Shown piece by piece: positions 1 to 10,810 of a stretch of DNA of 24,117 bases. Position 1 is the first letter of the stretch. Each line of letters begins with the position of its first letter. Origin of the DNA: Welwitschia mirabilis (lineage: Eukaryota > Gnetophyta > Gnetopsida > Welwitschiales); the NCBI GenBank assembly GCA_051453625.1, contig JBOZIK010000001.1, positions 50,072,405-50,096,521 on the forward strand, given 5' to 3'. The translations under genes were made by a program, and so were the position numbers. Below the pieces are notes generated by a model. The model was not told the origin of the DNA. It did not search any database and saw only the letters and a list, made by a program, of their open reading frames with translations.

Positions 1-217
1 ATGCATACTAACCCACTAACATACTAACTAACCTATTGATTAGTAAGCATAAAATTAAATAAAAACATCTATTTGCTGATGAAATATATAGCTGACATAA
101 GGAAAAACACTTTATTAATAAGAAAAATTTACATAAAATTAATCCTCATCACTATCCCTACTCATCATTTCTAATTATTATTGATTATTACATGACAATC
201 CTTCATTAAAAAACTAA

Positions 218-1000
218 TTACCCTACCAAGCTTAAATTCATGATGGGAACCTTTTGAAGTAGGTCCTTGTACCTCTTTAAGGTTTGCAAGAAGGTTTTAT
301 GATCTTTTTGTTGGTAATTCATGCTCTCTCGCCTAAGAATATTGGTTTTATGACTTGTGAAAACTTTTGATATAAAACATTTGTTTAGATCAATCCAAGT
401 TCTAATGGATAGAGATTTAAGGATATGCAACTAGGCTTTGGCTTTTTCCTTAAATAAGAATAGGAAAAGGGATAGTCAAAGGGCATTTATGGTATTGGGG
501 AGTGAAGGAAAGATGGATATTATGTACTTGAATTCCTTAAAATGTAGGAATGGGTCTTCTGATTCTAAGCAATGGAAATGGAAAAGTAACTGAATGATGA
601 AAGGCTTAAAATCTAGCATACATGCCATTGGGGGTTGAACTATACATGATGAAGTACTAAAGCATTAAGGTTGTAAATAATCTCAAAGGTTTTGCCTAAG
701 GGGATTATTAAGAAAGTTGGATTGGTTATGTAACATGTTGTGATTGGGGTTTTAAGCTACTTACTAGTTAAGGTAGAAGGCTTGAAGGTTTTCCAATAAT
801 TATTTATTTGAAAAAGATATGTTGTTGTTATAGAAAAGTCATTAGAAGGAAGAATGGACATTCTGATTAGATTATTAGAAAGGTTGTTCTTCATGGATTC
901 CTTTATTGGGTTGGTCTCTATAAGGCGGTCTCCGTTCTTCATTATCACCTATGTTGTGTCCCATGTTTTCATTACATGAAACTCTAATTAAGTATCCTAC
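218..1000 (-). pseudogene. Ty3/gypsy gag relic
   Basis: This is a decayed capsid (gag) gene of a Ty3/gypsy LTR retrotransposon, read from right to left. Near its start the minus strand gives GHNIGDNEERRPPYRDQP followed by NKGIHEE, an acidic and basic polar stretch like the N-terminal part of plant gypsy gag. At 218-430 it gives FLQTLKRYKDLLQKVP, which fits the retrotrans_gag pattern (F..AW.R.K.LL...P). Between these parts the frame is broken by stops and shifts, and the zinc knuckle and everything beyond are missing at the left edge. It is head-to-head with the pol relic that starts near 2640, so the two cannot be one uninterrupted element. The family call rests on motif recognition by eye; the subfamily is unknown. 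Confidence 0.5.
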
Positions 1001-1002
1001 AT

Positions 1003-1016
1003 TGTCTCTGATCCAA
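1003..1016 (-). other. Primer-binding-site-like motif
   Basis: The minus strand reads TTGGATCAGAGACA, close to the tRNA-iMet primer-binding site common in plant LTR retrotransposons (TGGTATCAGAGC). It sits just upstream of the gag relic, where a primer-binding site is expected. If correct, a degraded 5' LTR should lie to its right, from about 1020 toward 1800, but I cannot see LTR ends there. Confidence 0.3.
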
Positions 1017-1020
1017 TACA

Positions 1021-2290
1021 TACTTGAATCAGACAAGTTTGAGAGGGAGCCCTTAGGGTTTAATTCTTAGAAATGACCACAGTATCAATCAAGTATTATG
1101 GCAATGCCAGTTGTTTAGTGTAATTTAGGTCAAAAAAAGATTACTTGGTTCCCAAATTCTATGCAAAACGATTCGAGTTACAAGCTTAAAAAAATTTACT
1201 GAAAATTAAAAACAATAACAACCTTGAAATAAAACCTAAGAAGACAAACCATTAAAAAATTTATTTTTACAATTTTTAAGAAAACTCTAAAATGTAGTAA
1301 AGCCAGAATCTAACTACTAAAGTGAAAAATTGCAGAAACAAAAAGAAAACACAAGTGTGAGTTATATATAGTCTTTGTTATTTTACTTTTTGATCCTTGT
1401 TTTGAGTTACACATCTGCATAAAATGCATTAGACCAGTAACCACAAAAGATTTAAAATAGAAATGTTATTTAAGTTAGGGAGAAAAGTAAATAAAACACA
1501 AAAATGAACCAGTTCTAGTATCGCTACAAATGGATCGGTACCCACCACTAGAAAGAAAAGAAAATACTAAAAATAGAAGCAGATCAGTTTGAGTATTACT
1601 AGAAGGAACCAATATCAACTAGTAGAACTGCTAAAAAACTAAAAATTGTAAGACAGAGAATATGAGGCATCTTTTGTGAAGCTATCATATCATTATCCCT
1701 AGTAATGATGCCAAAAACCTGCTCACGTCTGGCTTATATAATTTATGTAGATCGAGTCCCTCATTGTAGTAGAGTCCTAACTTTGTTATTTCCATAGGGA
1801 TAAATTGAGGTAGAACTAAATAGAAACAACGCAAAATTTTCTAAACCTATAATGATTTAAAACAAAACCAAAAATCAAAGTTGTGATGGGATTAAGACAA
1901 ATGATCTAGAGGCAATAACCCAACCACTTACACAACAATGTACATAGGTAGGATCTAGGCTAGTACTCTACAATAGCTCTTATAAATGATGAAATATTAC
2001 TTAAAACAATCTAACAAGAATAAATAACCCCACTAACAAATTATTATCCATAGGCTCAACAATAGCATACTAAGCATATGTCTATAGTACTACAAATAAG
2101 TTTGATTTCAAATAAATTTTTTGTAATTTATCTTAATGGTTATATTAAAAATGTTTATGTTGTTTTTCTTATAGCTTATGGTGTATATCATAATTTCATA
2201 TCTCATGAAATATCTAGACAATATTTATTTCATATCTCCTAGAATATGAGATAAAATTTAATGTAAAGTTTTTTATGAAGATACGTTTAA
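1021..2290. other. AT-rich stretch, no gene recognised
   Basis: No convincing coding frame is visible on either strand. Part of it may be the degraded 5' LTR of the gag relic. At about 2191-2257 there are two imperfect copies of a short unit beginning TTTCATATCTC, with a small internal palindrome around the second copy. Confidence 0.4.
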
Positions 2291-3166
2291 GGTCCAAATT
2301 ATTCTTTCTTAGATTTCAAATCGATAATGCAGGAGGGCTTGTAAATACACTTTATGAGTTAGAAATAGATCAATAAGATGCAATCTCAAGTATGTCCTTT
2401 TTAGTAAAACATGATGTTAAGGCTTCCTTAAAGATCCAAACCTCCATGTCAATTCATTATTTAGCATCTGGTCAATCCAAGATGGGAGAACTAAGAAGAA
2501 AGTTTTATCCTTACCAAGAGATAAGTAAGATTATGAAAAAGAAATAACATTTGTTTTGTGCAATGGTTAGATAGATAGATAAGAAAGCTAACATTATTTT
2601 GTCAAAGGAGTTAGAAAACTATCAAGATTTTTTTTTTTTTAAATAACATTAAGCTGCCATACAAAATAGATATAAAGCAAAACATTGATTTCATTTTAGG
2701 AGCCTACTCTATCTCAATGGTACTATAATGATTCTCTATAAGAACTAAAGGACTTAAAGCTGTGGAGTGAAGATTTAGTTAAAAAGGGTAATATCAGACT
2801 AACTATGTCTCCGTAAGGCATTCTAATCAATTTTTAAAGAAGAGCGATATTCTTACATTATACACCAAGTACATGCAACTTAACAAGGTAATTATCAAAA
2901 ATAAGTAACCCTTATTTATAGTAGATGATTTGTTAAACCAACTTAAAGGCACAAGTTAATAGCTAAGACAGATTTAAAGTCAGACTATCATATAATCAAG
3001 ATTAAGGAGGAAGATGTTTATGTGATGATGTTAAAAACCATTTGTGGTAACTTTGAGTTTGCAAGGAAGCCTTTTGAACTAACTTATGCACCTACAACCT
3101 ATTTGAATAACATGAACAATATGTCTCCTCTTACTTAAATAGGTTTTTCTCTTTTTTTTTTTGGGT

Positions 3167-3227
3167 AAATTAATGACACTCTAGTATATTCATTTTTTCT
3201 TAAATTAATAACCCTCTAGTGTATTCA
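3167..3227 (+). repeat. Tandem duplication over the RT catalytic motif
   Basis: Two 26-base copies (3167-3192 and 3202-3227) differ at three positions and repeat with a period of 35 bases. They encode INDTLVYS and INNPLVYS, at the place where gypsy RT has its catalytic IDDILVYS-type motif. Both copies have lost the Asp pair. Confidence 0.8.
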
Positions 3228-4273
3228 AGAAGCAATAAGGAACACTGGCAACATTTATCTAAGATTATGTAGGTTTTGAAGGTTATTAGCTAAAAGCAAA
3301 ACTTTGAAAATGCAATTTCTTTAGGAATTAACGAGCTACTTGACCCACGTGGTGAGAAACAAAGGGATCTCCATAATTTCAAGTAAGGTTAAGCCTATAA
3401 GAGAATGGTTGAACCTAAAGAATCTTAAGAAATTCAAAAGCTTCATACGACCTATAAAAGTTTACAAAAGATTTAGCAAAGGATATTCTTAAATCATAGC
3501 ACCTCTAACTAACTTAACCAAAGATGGAGTGCCATTTTAATTTAATTGTAAGTGCAAAGAATCGTTTCTTTAGATTAAGTTAATACTTATGTTTGATCTT
3601 GTGTTATAGATTGAACATCCAAAAGCGACATTCACAATAATATTAGATGCATGTGGCTAAGGCATAGAAATTGTTACTCATGCAAGATGGAGAAGTGATA
3701 TGTTTTGAATCCCACAAACTTAACATCCATGAGAAGATCTATCCAACACATAATCTACAACTTTTAGTAATTATCCATGTCTTAAAATCCTGAAATCACT
3801 ATCTCTCAAGGAATCACTTCGTTTTCAAAATAAATGACAAGAGCTTGGAGTATCTACAAAGTAGCTCTTACTAAAGATGAGGTAGAAGAGAGGGGTGGAG
3901 TTACTAATAGAATATAAGTTCAAATGCAGTCCAAGAAAGGAAAACAAGATTCAGACACTCATTGCATAATGTGGTATATGTTATTAATAATGATTACCTT
4001 AGATCTAGCCAAGGATGTTAAGGAGCAACCTTCAAAGGATAAATTCTTTAGTCTTATCTTAGACAAGATAAGCAAAAGAGAAGAAGTATTGTCATACACT
4101 TTGTTTAAGTTTATAATAAAAAAATCTAGGTAATGTACTCCTAAAAACTCTTGGAGACAAAAGATATAATCTAAAATGCATGAAGTCCCTTATATGGAAC
4201 ATCTAGGATTTATGAAAACTTACCTTAATGTAAGGAAGCATTATTTTTGGAGTTAAACAAAAGTAAAGATAGT

Positions 4274-4307
4274 AGAGTATATAAAGAATTAGAGTATATA
4301 AAGAATT
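4274..4307 (+). repeat. 17-bp perfect tandem duplication
   Basis: AGAGTATATAAAGAATT occurs twice back to back (4274-4290, 4291-4307) between the integrase zinc-binding and core traces. 17 is not a multiple of three, so it shifts the frame. Confidence 0.95.
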
Positions 4308-4511
4308 GCATAGTTTTCCAACCTATTAAAGCAGAACAACCACTTAAACATTCATTCTTGAAAATGGGAAGGGATCTCTATGCATTTTACGACAAGGGTA
4401 CTTATAATCAAGAAGACTCATGATGTAATATTTGTTTTTGTAGATAGATTAACTAATAATGCTCATTTTTTTACCATCAAAACCACTAATAAAGTAGAAG
4501 AACTTGCAAAA

Positions 4512-4563
4512 AAATTCATGCAAGAAAGAAATAAGGTAAATTCATGCAAGAAAGAAATAAGGT
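4512..4563 (+). repeat. 26-bp perfect tandem duplication in integrase
   Basis: A 26-base unit is exactly repeated (4512-4537, 4538-4563) inside the integrase core. The first copy encodes KFMQERNKV. The second shifts the reading frame, which explains why the integrase frame fails just after this point. Confidence 0.95.
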
Positions 4564-5544
4564 TACAAGAGTATAGATACTCGATTCAATTCCATCACAA
4601 CCTTCTGTCTTGAAACCAATGGCCAAACAAAAAGAGTGAAACAGATTTCACAAAATATCTTTAAGGAGTTATGTGACAGGTAAACCAAAAAAAAGAAAAG
4701 AATACCTACACCTAACATTGTTTGTTTATAATTAATCATATTAAGTCTCAATTGACTAGTCCCTATTTGAAGCCATGTATGGAAGGGATTGTTCAACTCT
4801 AATAACATGATAAGATCCAACCGAATGTAGAAAATACTTGGCTTAGGATGTAAGAAAATGGAAGAAAATACTAAATAGATCAAACAAAGTATCCAAAGTG
4901 CCTAGAATAAGAACAAGAGGAAATTTGACTTGAGAATATACAATCAAGAATTCCACATTAAGCAGAAAGTTTTGATAAAAGTGAAGCTTGATAGAAGCAC
5001 TTTAAAGATGGGTAAATATAGAAAACACTCTTCTAGATTCTACCAACCATTCATGATTGTTGAATGAATTGGAAACTTAGCTTTTAAGTTGAAATTGCTA
5101 GAGTAGTTATCTTGCATACATCCAGTATTCCATCTTAGTTAGTTGAGCCTTATTATAACAATAAGAGTGGTGAATATGCCATAGATTAGAGAGGACTCTC
5201 TTAAGGCCTAACTTCTCCTTAAAAACAGAACCCCTTAAGGTCCTTGAAACCCATAGCAAAAAACTTAGAAATAAGAACATCCACGAGGTGCAAATGTAAT
5301 GGCTCATAGTGATCAGAACACTTGGGAAACAAGGAATAAATCCTTAGTTCCTAGTCCCATTAAGCTATGTAAAGTCTAGTAAGTAAATCTACCAATAATA
5401 TTAAAGTTTGATTACATCTTAGTAACAAGGGGCATTTCTTAATGATTGCAAATGGAGTGAAAGGAAAAGCATCAAAGGCACTTATGGAGGTGATGGAGAT
5501 GGACAAGAATAAAGAAGTAGCATTTAAAGGTAAACATGGATCTT

Positions 5545-5554
5545 AAGGGGGAAG
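5545..5554 (+). other. Polypurine tract of the gypsy relic
   Basis: AAGGGGGAAG follows the end of the pol relic, where plant gypsy elements carry the plus-strand primer tract immediately before the 3' LTR. Its position relative to pol is the main support. Confidence 0.5.
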
Positions 5555-5556
5555 TT

Positions 5557-6060
5557 TCTAACAAGCTTACTTTTTTTGAATCATGGACATGATCCATTTC
5601 AATGTTTTAAGACTTTCATAAAGAAGTCAATTTTGTTGTTAAGTTAATGTGTATTGTTATTTAAAAGTCAATGTCCACATGTAAAATTAATGTTAAAATA
5701 GTTAAATTGTAAATAACTATCTCACACAATTACAAAAGAATATGTACATGAATCAAAATGTTTGAAAAATAACTTATTCCATTAAAATTATTTTTATAAT
5801 GTAAGTCACATTGTAAGAAGGGAAGTGAACCTTGAGAATGAGCCGTTAACATTAAGTTAAAGTAGATAAGAAGCAATCCCATAACAAAACCTAGCGAACT
5901 GCATATATATTCCCTCTTCTATGAATCCTACTCTAATAAAAAGTGTCGTGCTATGATAGGATATTTATTATCATATATCAATATCGTGCAAGTATGTCTT
6001 CTATATCTTAATTAATATAATTGATACTAGAAATAATATAAAATATTTTTTATAAGAATA
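5557..6060 (+). mobile_element. Probable degraded 3' LTR
   Basis: This stretch follows the polypurine tract and has no coding potential. It contains a TATATAT box at about 5904-5910 followed by a pyrimidine-rich stretch, as expected at the U3/R border of an LTR. Clear TG...CA ends and a second LTR copy are not visible in the window, so both borders are approximate. Confidence 0.35.
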
Positions 6061-6090
6061 AATTGTTTATAAAGCACATAATAAAGTATT

Positions 6091-6171
6091 ACTCTCTTTT
6101 TGTCTTTTTTTCCTTTTCACTTTTCACTTTTCTTTTTCTTTTTCTTTTTTTTCTTTTTTCCTTTGTTTTTG
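6091..6171 (+). repeat. Pyrimidine-rich (CT/T) microsatellite-like tract
   Basis: About 80 bases are almost only C and T, with repeated CTTTTT and CACTTTT units. A short open frame through it gives a Phe/Leu-rich peptide, which is a composition artefact and not a gene. Confidence 0.8.
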
Positions 6172-7417
6172 TGGAAGTAAAGTATAACTATCATAACTCT
6201 TCAAAATGGATAGTTAAATATGTTTTTATGCAGAAGCATCCCAATGAAAGTTGTATGTTTCACAAATTTTAATTTTATATTAACGTAATCACATTAACAT
6301 CATATATGGTTGACCATAGGGTTTATCTAGTAAACTAATTACTTAGTTAAAATTTGTAACAGAGCTAAATCTCATCAAGTCAATTGCATTCCTTATCCAA
6401 TAAACCAAGCAAATCCATGTTTATTTGCAAAATATGAGGTTGAGTTGACAAACCATCAAGTGAATCAATTGGAGATTATATTCAAACATAAAAATAATAT
6501 GAATCGTTATGGATTTTGGATTTTATTGTAATTAAATCTCAATGCCTATTCATGATGAATATCTTAGAGAAAAGTGACCAACAAGCACCACATTTTTGGG
6601 AAAATTAACGAGGTGACATATCCTCCTTTGAGCTTCTTGGAAGGGAAGGGATCTGGAACTATTCTATTGTACATCTAATTGCCCTTGAAAGGACTTTGAG
6701 TTTTGAAGGCTTTTCCTATTCTCCTTTTGTGATAGTCCTAAGCTTTGCAAGTGCCGATGGGCTTGCATCCCATTTTATTTATAGTATGTAATAGTTAAAC
6801 TAATTATTTTCACAAGGAGGACACACTATTAATTTTTTCAAAGTTCATTTTGATATTTTGCATGTGATCTTTAGCATTGAAAGGCTTGCTTGCATAATGA
6901 GGTACACCAATTTCACTTGCCAAGGGATTTGATAAATAAGATATCTAATCTCTAAACAAGAAGAAACTGTAAGCATTCTAAGGGAATATCACGAATATAA
7001 GGGGAAAATCGGCTCTCTTTCTCATGTCTTCAGCATCATGGAGTCATTAATGAATCCAAAATTCAAAACTAAAATATGAGATAGTGCTGGAAACAAGATG
7101 ACATCTATCGTTTCTGACATGCAGTTAACTTTGAAAGTGATATTTCTTGTGTGTAATTTGAAATCCCTTACTTGGTATCTCCATGCATTGTAGTGTGCCT
7201 GGGCTTAGATGGTGTCTGCAACTTTAACCTTTGAATTTTTTGTGCCTCAGCTCACAACAACCATTGGAAGAATCAACCACAAAAGGAATTCGATTAGAAA
7301 TGTGTATCAAGGATACATGGTAATTGAGTTACAGTCATCCTGGGCCGTGATGCCGACATACCAAGTAAGCAAAATCAGTCTACCTCGACTGTGCTATGCT
7401 AAGGTTAGTGCAATCAA
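6172..7417. other. Intergenic region downstream of the RING gene
   Basis: No supported gene. The part near 7000-7417 may include the 3' untranslated region of the minus-strand RING gene. A minus-strand AATAAA lies near 6775, about 640 bases past the stop codon, but I cannot tell whether it is used. A 74-residue plus-strand frame at 7209-7433 resembles nothing I recognise. Confidence 0.3.
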
Positions 7418-7924
7418 TCACTCATATTCATAAAGCATCTCATTCGCAAAGACGAAGGATATCATGTCAACGATCCAAGAATACTTGCCCTGTTCACCAG
7501 TCTGAGAGGCCTCGAGATCGACGTCCGTCATGAGACAGCATCTGCAGAGAGGGCAAGTAATGTGAGAATGATCCAACCATTTGTCAAGACATGCTTTGTG
7601 AAAGATGTGGCAGCAATTGCGCAGCTCTCGGATCTCGTCCTCTTCCTGAAATCTGCTGAGACACACAGCACACTCTGCTTCTTGCTCCTCTAAATCCCCA
7701 AACCTCTGCAAATAATAACCGAAAGTGGAAACTGGAAGCCATTCTCGAATAGCCTCCATATATGCAAAAGGTGCTTTCCGGTTATGATCAAATGAGGCAT
7801 CGTCGGCAAGACACAATTCCTGCATCATCCAGCATGCTGCGATCTTCGCGCAGGACACAAGGAACGATATGTGAAGGAGCAGATTTGGGATAAGAACACG
7901 ATATTGCCTTGCCAGGAATCCCAT
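7418..7924 (-). CDS. RING-H2 E3 ubiquitin ligase, BRH1/RHA1/XERICO-like
   Basis: An intact 168-residue, single-exon protein. Residues 85-127 form a complete RING-H2 finger: C85-x2-C88-x15-C104-x-H106-x2-H109-x2-C112-x11-C124-x2-C127. W116 and P125, which commonly contact E2 enzymes in active RING ligases, are present. Residues 1-35 start MGFLARQYRVLIPNLLLHIS, a hydrophobic N-terminus like Arabidopsis BRH1 and RHA1 proteins, and LPVSTFG (63-69) matches the LPV.KF segment those proteins carry before the ring. Length fits the family (about 150-190). Such proteins transfer ubiquitin from E2 to targets. BRH1 is brassinosteroid-responsive and XERICO affects abscisic acid levels, but the target here is unknown. 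The only Met giving the conserved MGF start is used. Acidic and hydrophobic residues past 128 are less conserved. The reading frame has no defects, unlike all its neighbours. Confidence 0.92.
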   Translation of the reverse strand: MGFLARQYRVLIPNLLLHISFLVSCAKIAACWMMQELCLADDASFDHNRKAPFAYMEAIREWLPVSTFGYYLQRFGDLEEQEAECAVCLSRFQEEDEIRELRNCCHIFHKACLDKWLDHSHITCPLCRCCLMTDVDLEASQTGEQGKYSWIVDMISFVFANEMLYEYE

Positions 7925-8760
7925 CCTCGAACGGAAAACCCGACTTAAATTAATTTCTAAGCCCTAAAGGCAAGGGTTCTGTCAAAGGGAACCCTAGGCG
8001 TTCAAAAAACCGAGATGCCTGAAAATCTTTGCGAATATGTACTGACTGACGCGGAACCGGAATGAAAGAAAAGGAATGACAAGAGTTCTGTCAGAAAAAC
8101 AGATGAGGAACAAACAACAAGGGCCTGAGGTCCCTCGAAGCTTTCTTTTAGTAGCTCAAGCCCGCGACCTGCATGCGAGCAACGAAAGCATTTGTAGTCT
8201 GAGAGAAAGCCGAACAATCCGAAAGGGATTTGGAATGAATGAGAGCTTCATTATTATTGCTGCCGTCCCATCCCATCTCCAGCAGATGGACGAGAATCTT
8301 GCCTAAAGTTGGACGCCTGAAAGACTGAAAGTCTGAGAGAATGAGAATGCGAATGCGAATGAGAATCAATCTTCATTTCATGCTTCTTCTTCCTCTCCAA
8401 AAAACGAACGAACAAGAAAAGCTCGAAAAGTGTGGAATGCAGTCCAGCCAGACCAGGGCGGTCGGAGTCAAATCGTTGTTCGTCTTCCGCTGCCAAAATG
8501 CCTTTTCCAACTCTAATCATTTCTTTACGGCACTCGTTCTGCCCTGCGTCACCTCGTCGGTCTCCTGGGACCGAATAACATCGGTCTTTCGACGGATTCG
8601 TTGATTTCGGAATTGGGATGGGATCCCATTTCTGAGTTCTTGAATTCTGAGGCGCCAAGTTCCTCTGATTATTTTAGAGGTCGTGAAGGCTTCGAATTAG
8701 TTCTTTGATAACCGTCCACTGCCAGCCCATGCATCGCTGTCTCAACTACAGTCGCTACTC
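7925..8760 (-). promoter_or_regulatory. GC-richer 5' leader/promoter zone of the RING gene
   Basis: The roughly 840 bases upstream of the RING start are clearly richer in G, C and CpG than the rest of the window, like the gene itself, and the richness stops near 8760. This fits a conserved promoter and long 5' untranslated region. A TATA-like TATAATATA on the minus strand lies at about 8826-8834, which would give a leader of some 850-870 bases. A 134-residue minus-strand frame (8254-8658) falls inside; I recognise no domain in it and treat it as leader sequence or a possible upstream ORF. Promoter limits are inferred from composition only. Confidence 0.4.
8338..8370. repeat. GAATGC/GAATGA hexamer repeat
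   Basis: About five copies of a GAATGN unit lie in the leader of the RING gene. On the minus strand they read as CATTCG/CATTCT and encode alternating Ser-His in the possible upstream ORF. Confidence 0.8.
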
Positions 8761-9002
8761 CTTGCGAAAATGAAGTAACACTTTAAACTATAATTCTTTT
8801 CAACTCCAATAATTTGACATTCGTATATTATATTCCAACTTAGTTGAGAAGCCCATCTTTATTGTTTATTTATGCTTGGCTTTCTCTTTATGTTCCTGTT
8901 GAGAAGATCTTTCTGGGGTAACAATATCATTCATACCAATTTTTGGACATGCAAAGAGAATGCCTTCTGCATCATTGAAGGTGGAGGAGGACCACACTTG
9001 AT

Positions 9003-9068
9003 TTTGCTATGGATGAATCTAAACGTAACTATGAGTTTGCTACGGATGAATCTAAACTTAACTGTGAA
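9003..9068 (+). repeat. 33-bp tandem duplication
   Basis: Two adjacent 33-base units (9003-9035, 9036-9068) differ at a few positions. The length is a multiple of three, and one plus-strand frame reads DFAMDESKRNYE then FATDESKLNCE, suggesting a former coding sequence. I do not recognise the protein. Confidence 0.85.
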
Positions 9069-9859
9069 AGACAAAGTCCAAAAAGCAAAGGCAATAATAG
9101 GTTACCTTCTAGTCGATTTGAGAGTTGCAAAGTTTTCCATGCATTAACTTTTTTCTAAAATAATAAATAGTAATAATAGATAGTTTGGAGATAAAATCCA
9201 TGATACTCATTCTTTGATTTCAAAAATATTTATAATAAGTTTATAATAGTTTTTATTTGAAAAGGGTTTTATAAATACCAATTACATAAAAATGACTTAA
9301 ACACAATGTTTGACATTTTGGATTTCGTTCTATTTCAACAAGCTTGGTGTTTCATTTAGGGCTATATTTTGCCATTTTTGGATTTCATTTTAGCACTTAT
9401 TTTTGCAAATTACAAATGACTTTAAATCAATTTGAAATATGTTTTCAACAATAACTATGATGTATTAAACTAATTGGAATTGAAAAGAAGCAATACAACA
9501 TGTTAACATAGTTTATTTATCATTCATCATTTGTACTTTTGCAATGTGCTTCCCAAGTTGTAATGAAAAATGGCCACATCATCTTGTTATAAAAGTAGCA
9601 TCACAAATAAAATCTTTCAGCTTGTCAAGCTTGTCTCTCATTCACATAAAATCAATAAACAATAACAAAGAGAATAAGAGATATAATACCATAGTGTGAA
9701 ATGAACATAGTAAAGAATACTAAAGTGTAAATTATAGAGTAGAATAAGTTAGCAAATAACAAACAAATACACATATAGTTTTAACTTTTAATTCCCAAAG
9801 TGGAAAGCTATAATGTAACTTGTTAAGTATTTAAACTGTAATCCTTCCCAACCCAGGAC
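9069..9859. other. AT-rich stretch, no gene recognised
   Basis: No supported coding frame or RNA gene is visible. It may include the 3' flank and terminal inverted repeat of the hAT relic to its right, but I could not find a clear hAT terminal repeat or an 8-bp target duplication. Confidence 0.35.
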
Positions 9860-10510
9860 TAAGAAAAAAAAGAAAAATAAATAACAAAAGTAATATAGTG
9901 ACCTTCTATGGCCACTGTTCTCTGTGGCACTAGATACATTGTCACCATGATGAGTATGTATCTTTTGACACTTGTATCAATGAGAAACTTAACTTTGTAT
10001 TGAAGCCACATATGCATCATCAAAGTAGTCATTGTTTTTGTCTTCATTGTCATCATCGCTATCATAATTTGAATCATCATCACAATCCAAACGTTAATTC
10101 TCATCGTCCATATTATCATCACGAGCCCATTCATCCTCGTTGTCTAAAGTATCGACATCAACATTGATGGATGTAAGAATAAAGACATGATATGTAGAAA
10201 TAGATGAAGGTAGTATTACCTATCGTTGTGTTCCCATATCCATAGGTGGATTATATGCCTTATGAGTTGTAGAAGCGAAAACATTATCTTAATGATGAAT
10301 GCCCTTCATTCACTCTCAAACAAGAGTAGGCAAAGGATAATTCTCATCATCCAATGCAATAAAATATGTGAGGGGTTTCATAAGAGGAGCACATTAAAGG
10401 TGCAACTTATAATGAACATGAACCAACTCATTAAATCTCTATGCAGTTAACCTATTATGCTTCTTTATATGTGTTCATTGAAAAGCACTTCAATTTTATT
10501 TGCAATTGAA
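9860..10510 (-). pseudogene. hAT transposase relic, C-terminal part
   Basis: The minus strand from about 10480 reads THIKKHNRLTA, RFNELVHVHYKLHL and PLTYFIALDDENYPLPTLV, with one stop in each of the first two junctions. This matches the C-terminal dimerisation region of plant hAT transposases (F..IHTKKRNRL...RLNDLVYVHYN.RL). Next come broken frames and a highly acidic tail at about 10020-10140 (DDDSNYDSDDDNEDKNNDYF), typical of the end of these proteins. The part that should precede it, with the WW motif, lies about 5 kb away at 15720-15750 on the same strand. This piece is therefore either the last exon of that gene, separated by insertions in an intron, or the end of a second hAT copy. Stops and frameshifts make it non-functional. 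Confidence 0.72.
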
Positions 10511-10810
10511 AGGTTAGACATTTATAGTTTTAAGCAATAGTTGGTAACTTAAAAAGATGATATGAGAATCTAGAAAATGAAAATACAATTTTCCAATTAA
10601 AAATAAAAATGACTGATTGAAAGCACTAATAGGTTAAGTAAGTATCTAAAGGTATTAGAAGCATGGGTTAAGGGCACCACCTGTACCTTCAAAGATGTGT
10701 AATATGCATAGCTCACCTACAACATTACTTTTTTGTAAACTTATATTATAATATTCACCTAACTTGGCATTAATTGCCTTAAGCTATTAAGGAGTCATAT
10801 CAGGAAATAT

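Larger units (their letters stand above)
2640..5350 (+). pseudogene. Ty3/gypsy (chromovirus-like) pol relic
   Basis: This is a decayed polyprotein of a Ty3/gypsy retrotransposon with domains in the normal order. RT begins with ELKDLKLWSEDLVKKGNIR and a damaged MSPWG (here MSP, stop, G; about 2735-2820), then DLKSDYHIIKIKEEDVYV (about 2970-3020). The RT-to-RNase H linker includes ISKEGIS (about 3370). An RNase H trace is KATFTIILDACG (about 3620). An integrase zinc-binding trace is KMHEVPYMEHLGFMKTYLNV (about 4174-4235). The integrase core includes DVIFVFVDRLTNNAHFFTIK (from about 4420) and TNGQTKRVKQI. A GPY/F-like module is at about 4970-5130 and ends in IHPVFHLS. A possible chromodomain remnant ends near NTWE (about 5310-5340). 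Many stops and frameshifts make it non-functional. A protease upstream of 2640 is not clearly visible. Confidence 0.8.

Noticed and set aside
4563-5307. Minus-strand frames of 106 and 66 codons
   Set aside because: They are antisense to the integrase and GPY/F-like part of the gypsy pol relic, which explains the sequence better.
6063-6272. Phe/Leu-rich 69-codon frame that looks like a membrane protein
   Set aside because: It is produced by the pyrimidine tract and has no other support.
8076-8604. Overlapping open frames on both strands in the RING leader (for example 8076-8306 and 8341-8604 plus, 8002-8217 minus)
   Set aside because: They arise from the GC-richer composition, have no recognisable domain and overlap one another in several frames.
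9859-10134. Minus-strand Met/Thr/Ile-rich 91-codon frame
   Set aside because: It is a frame-shifted reading of the acidic hAT tail; the neighbouring frame gives the Asp-rich tail expected of the family.
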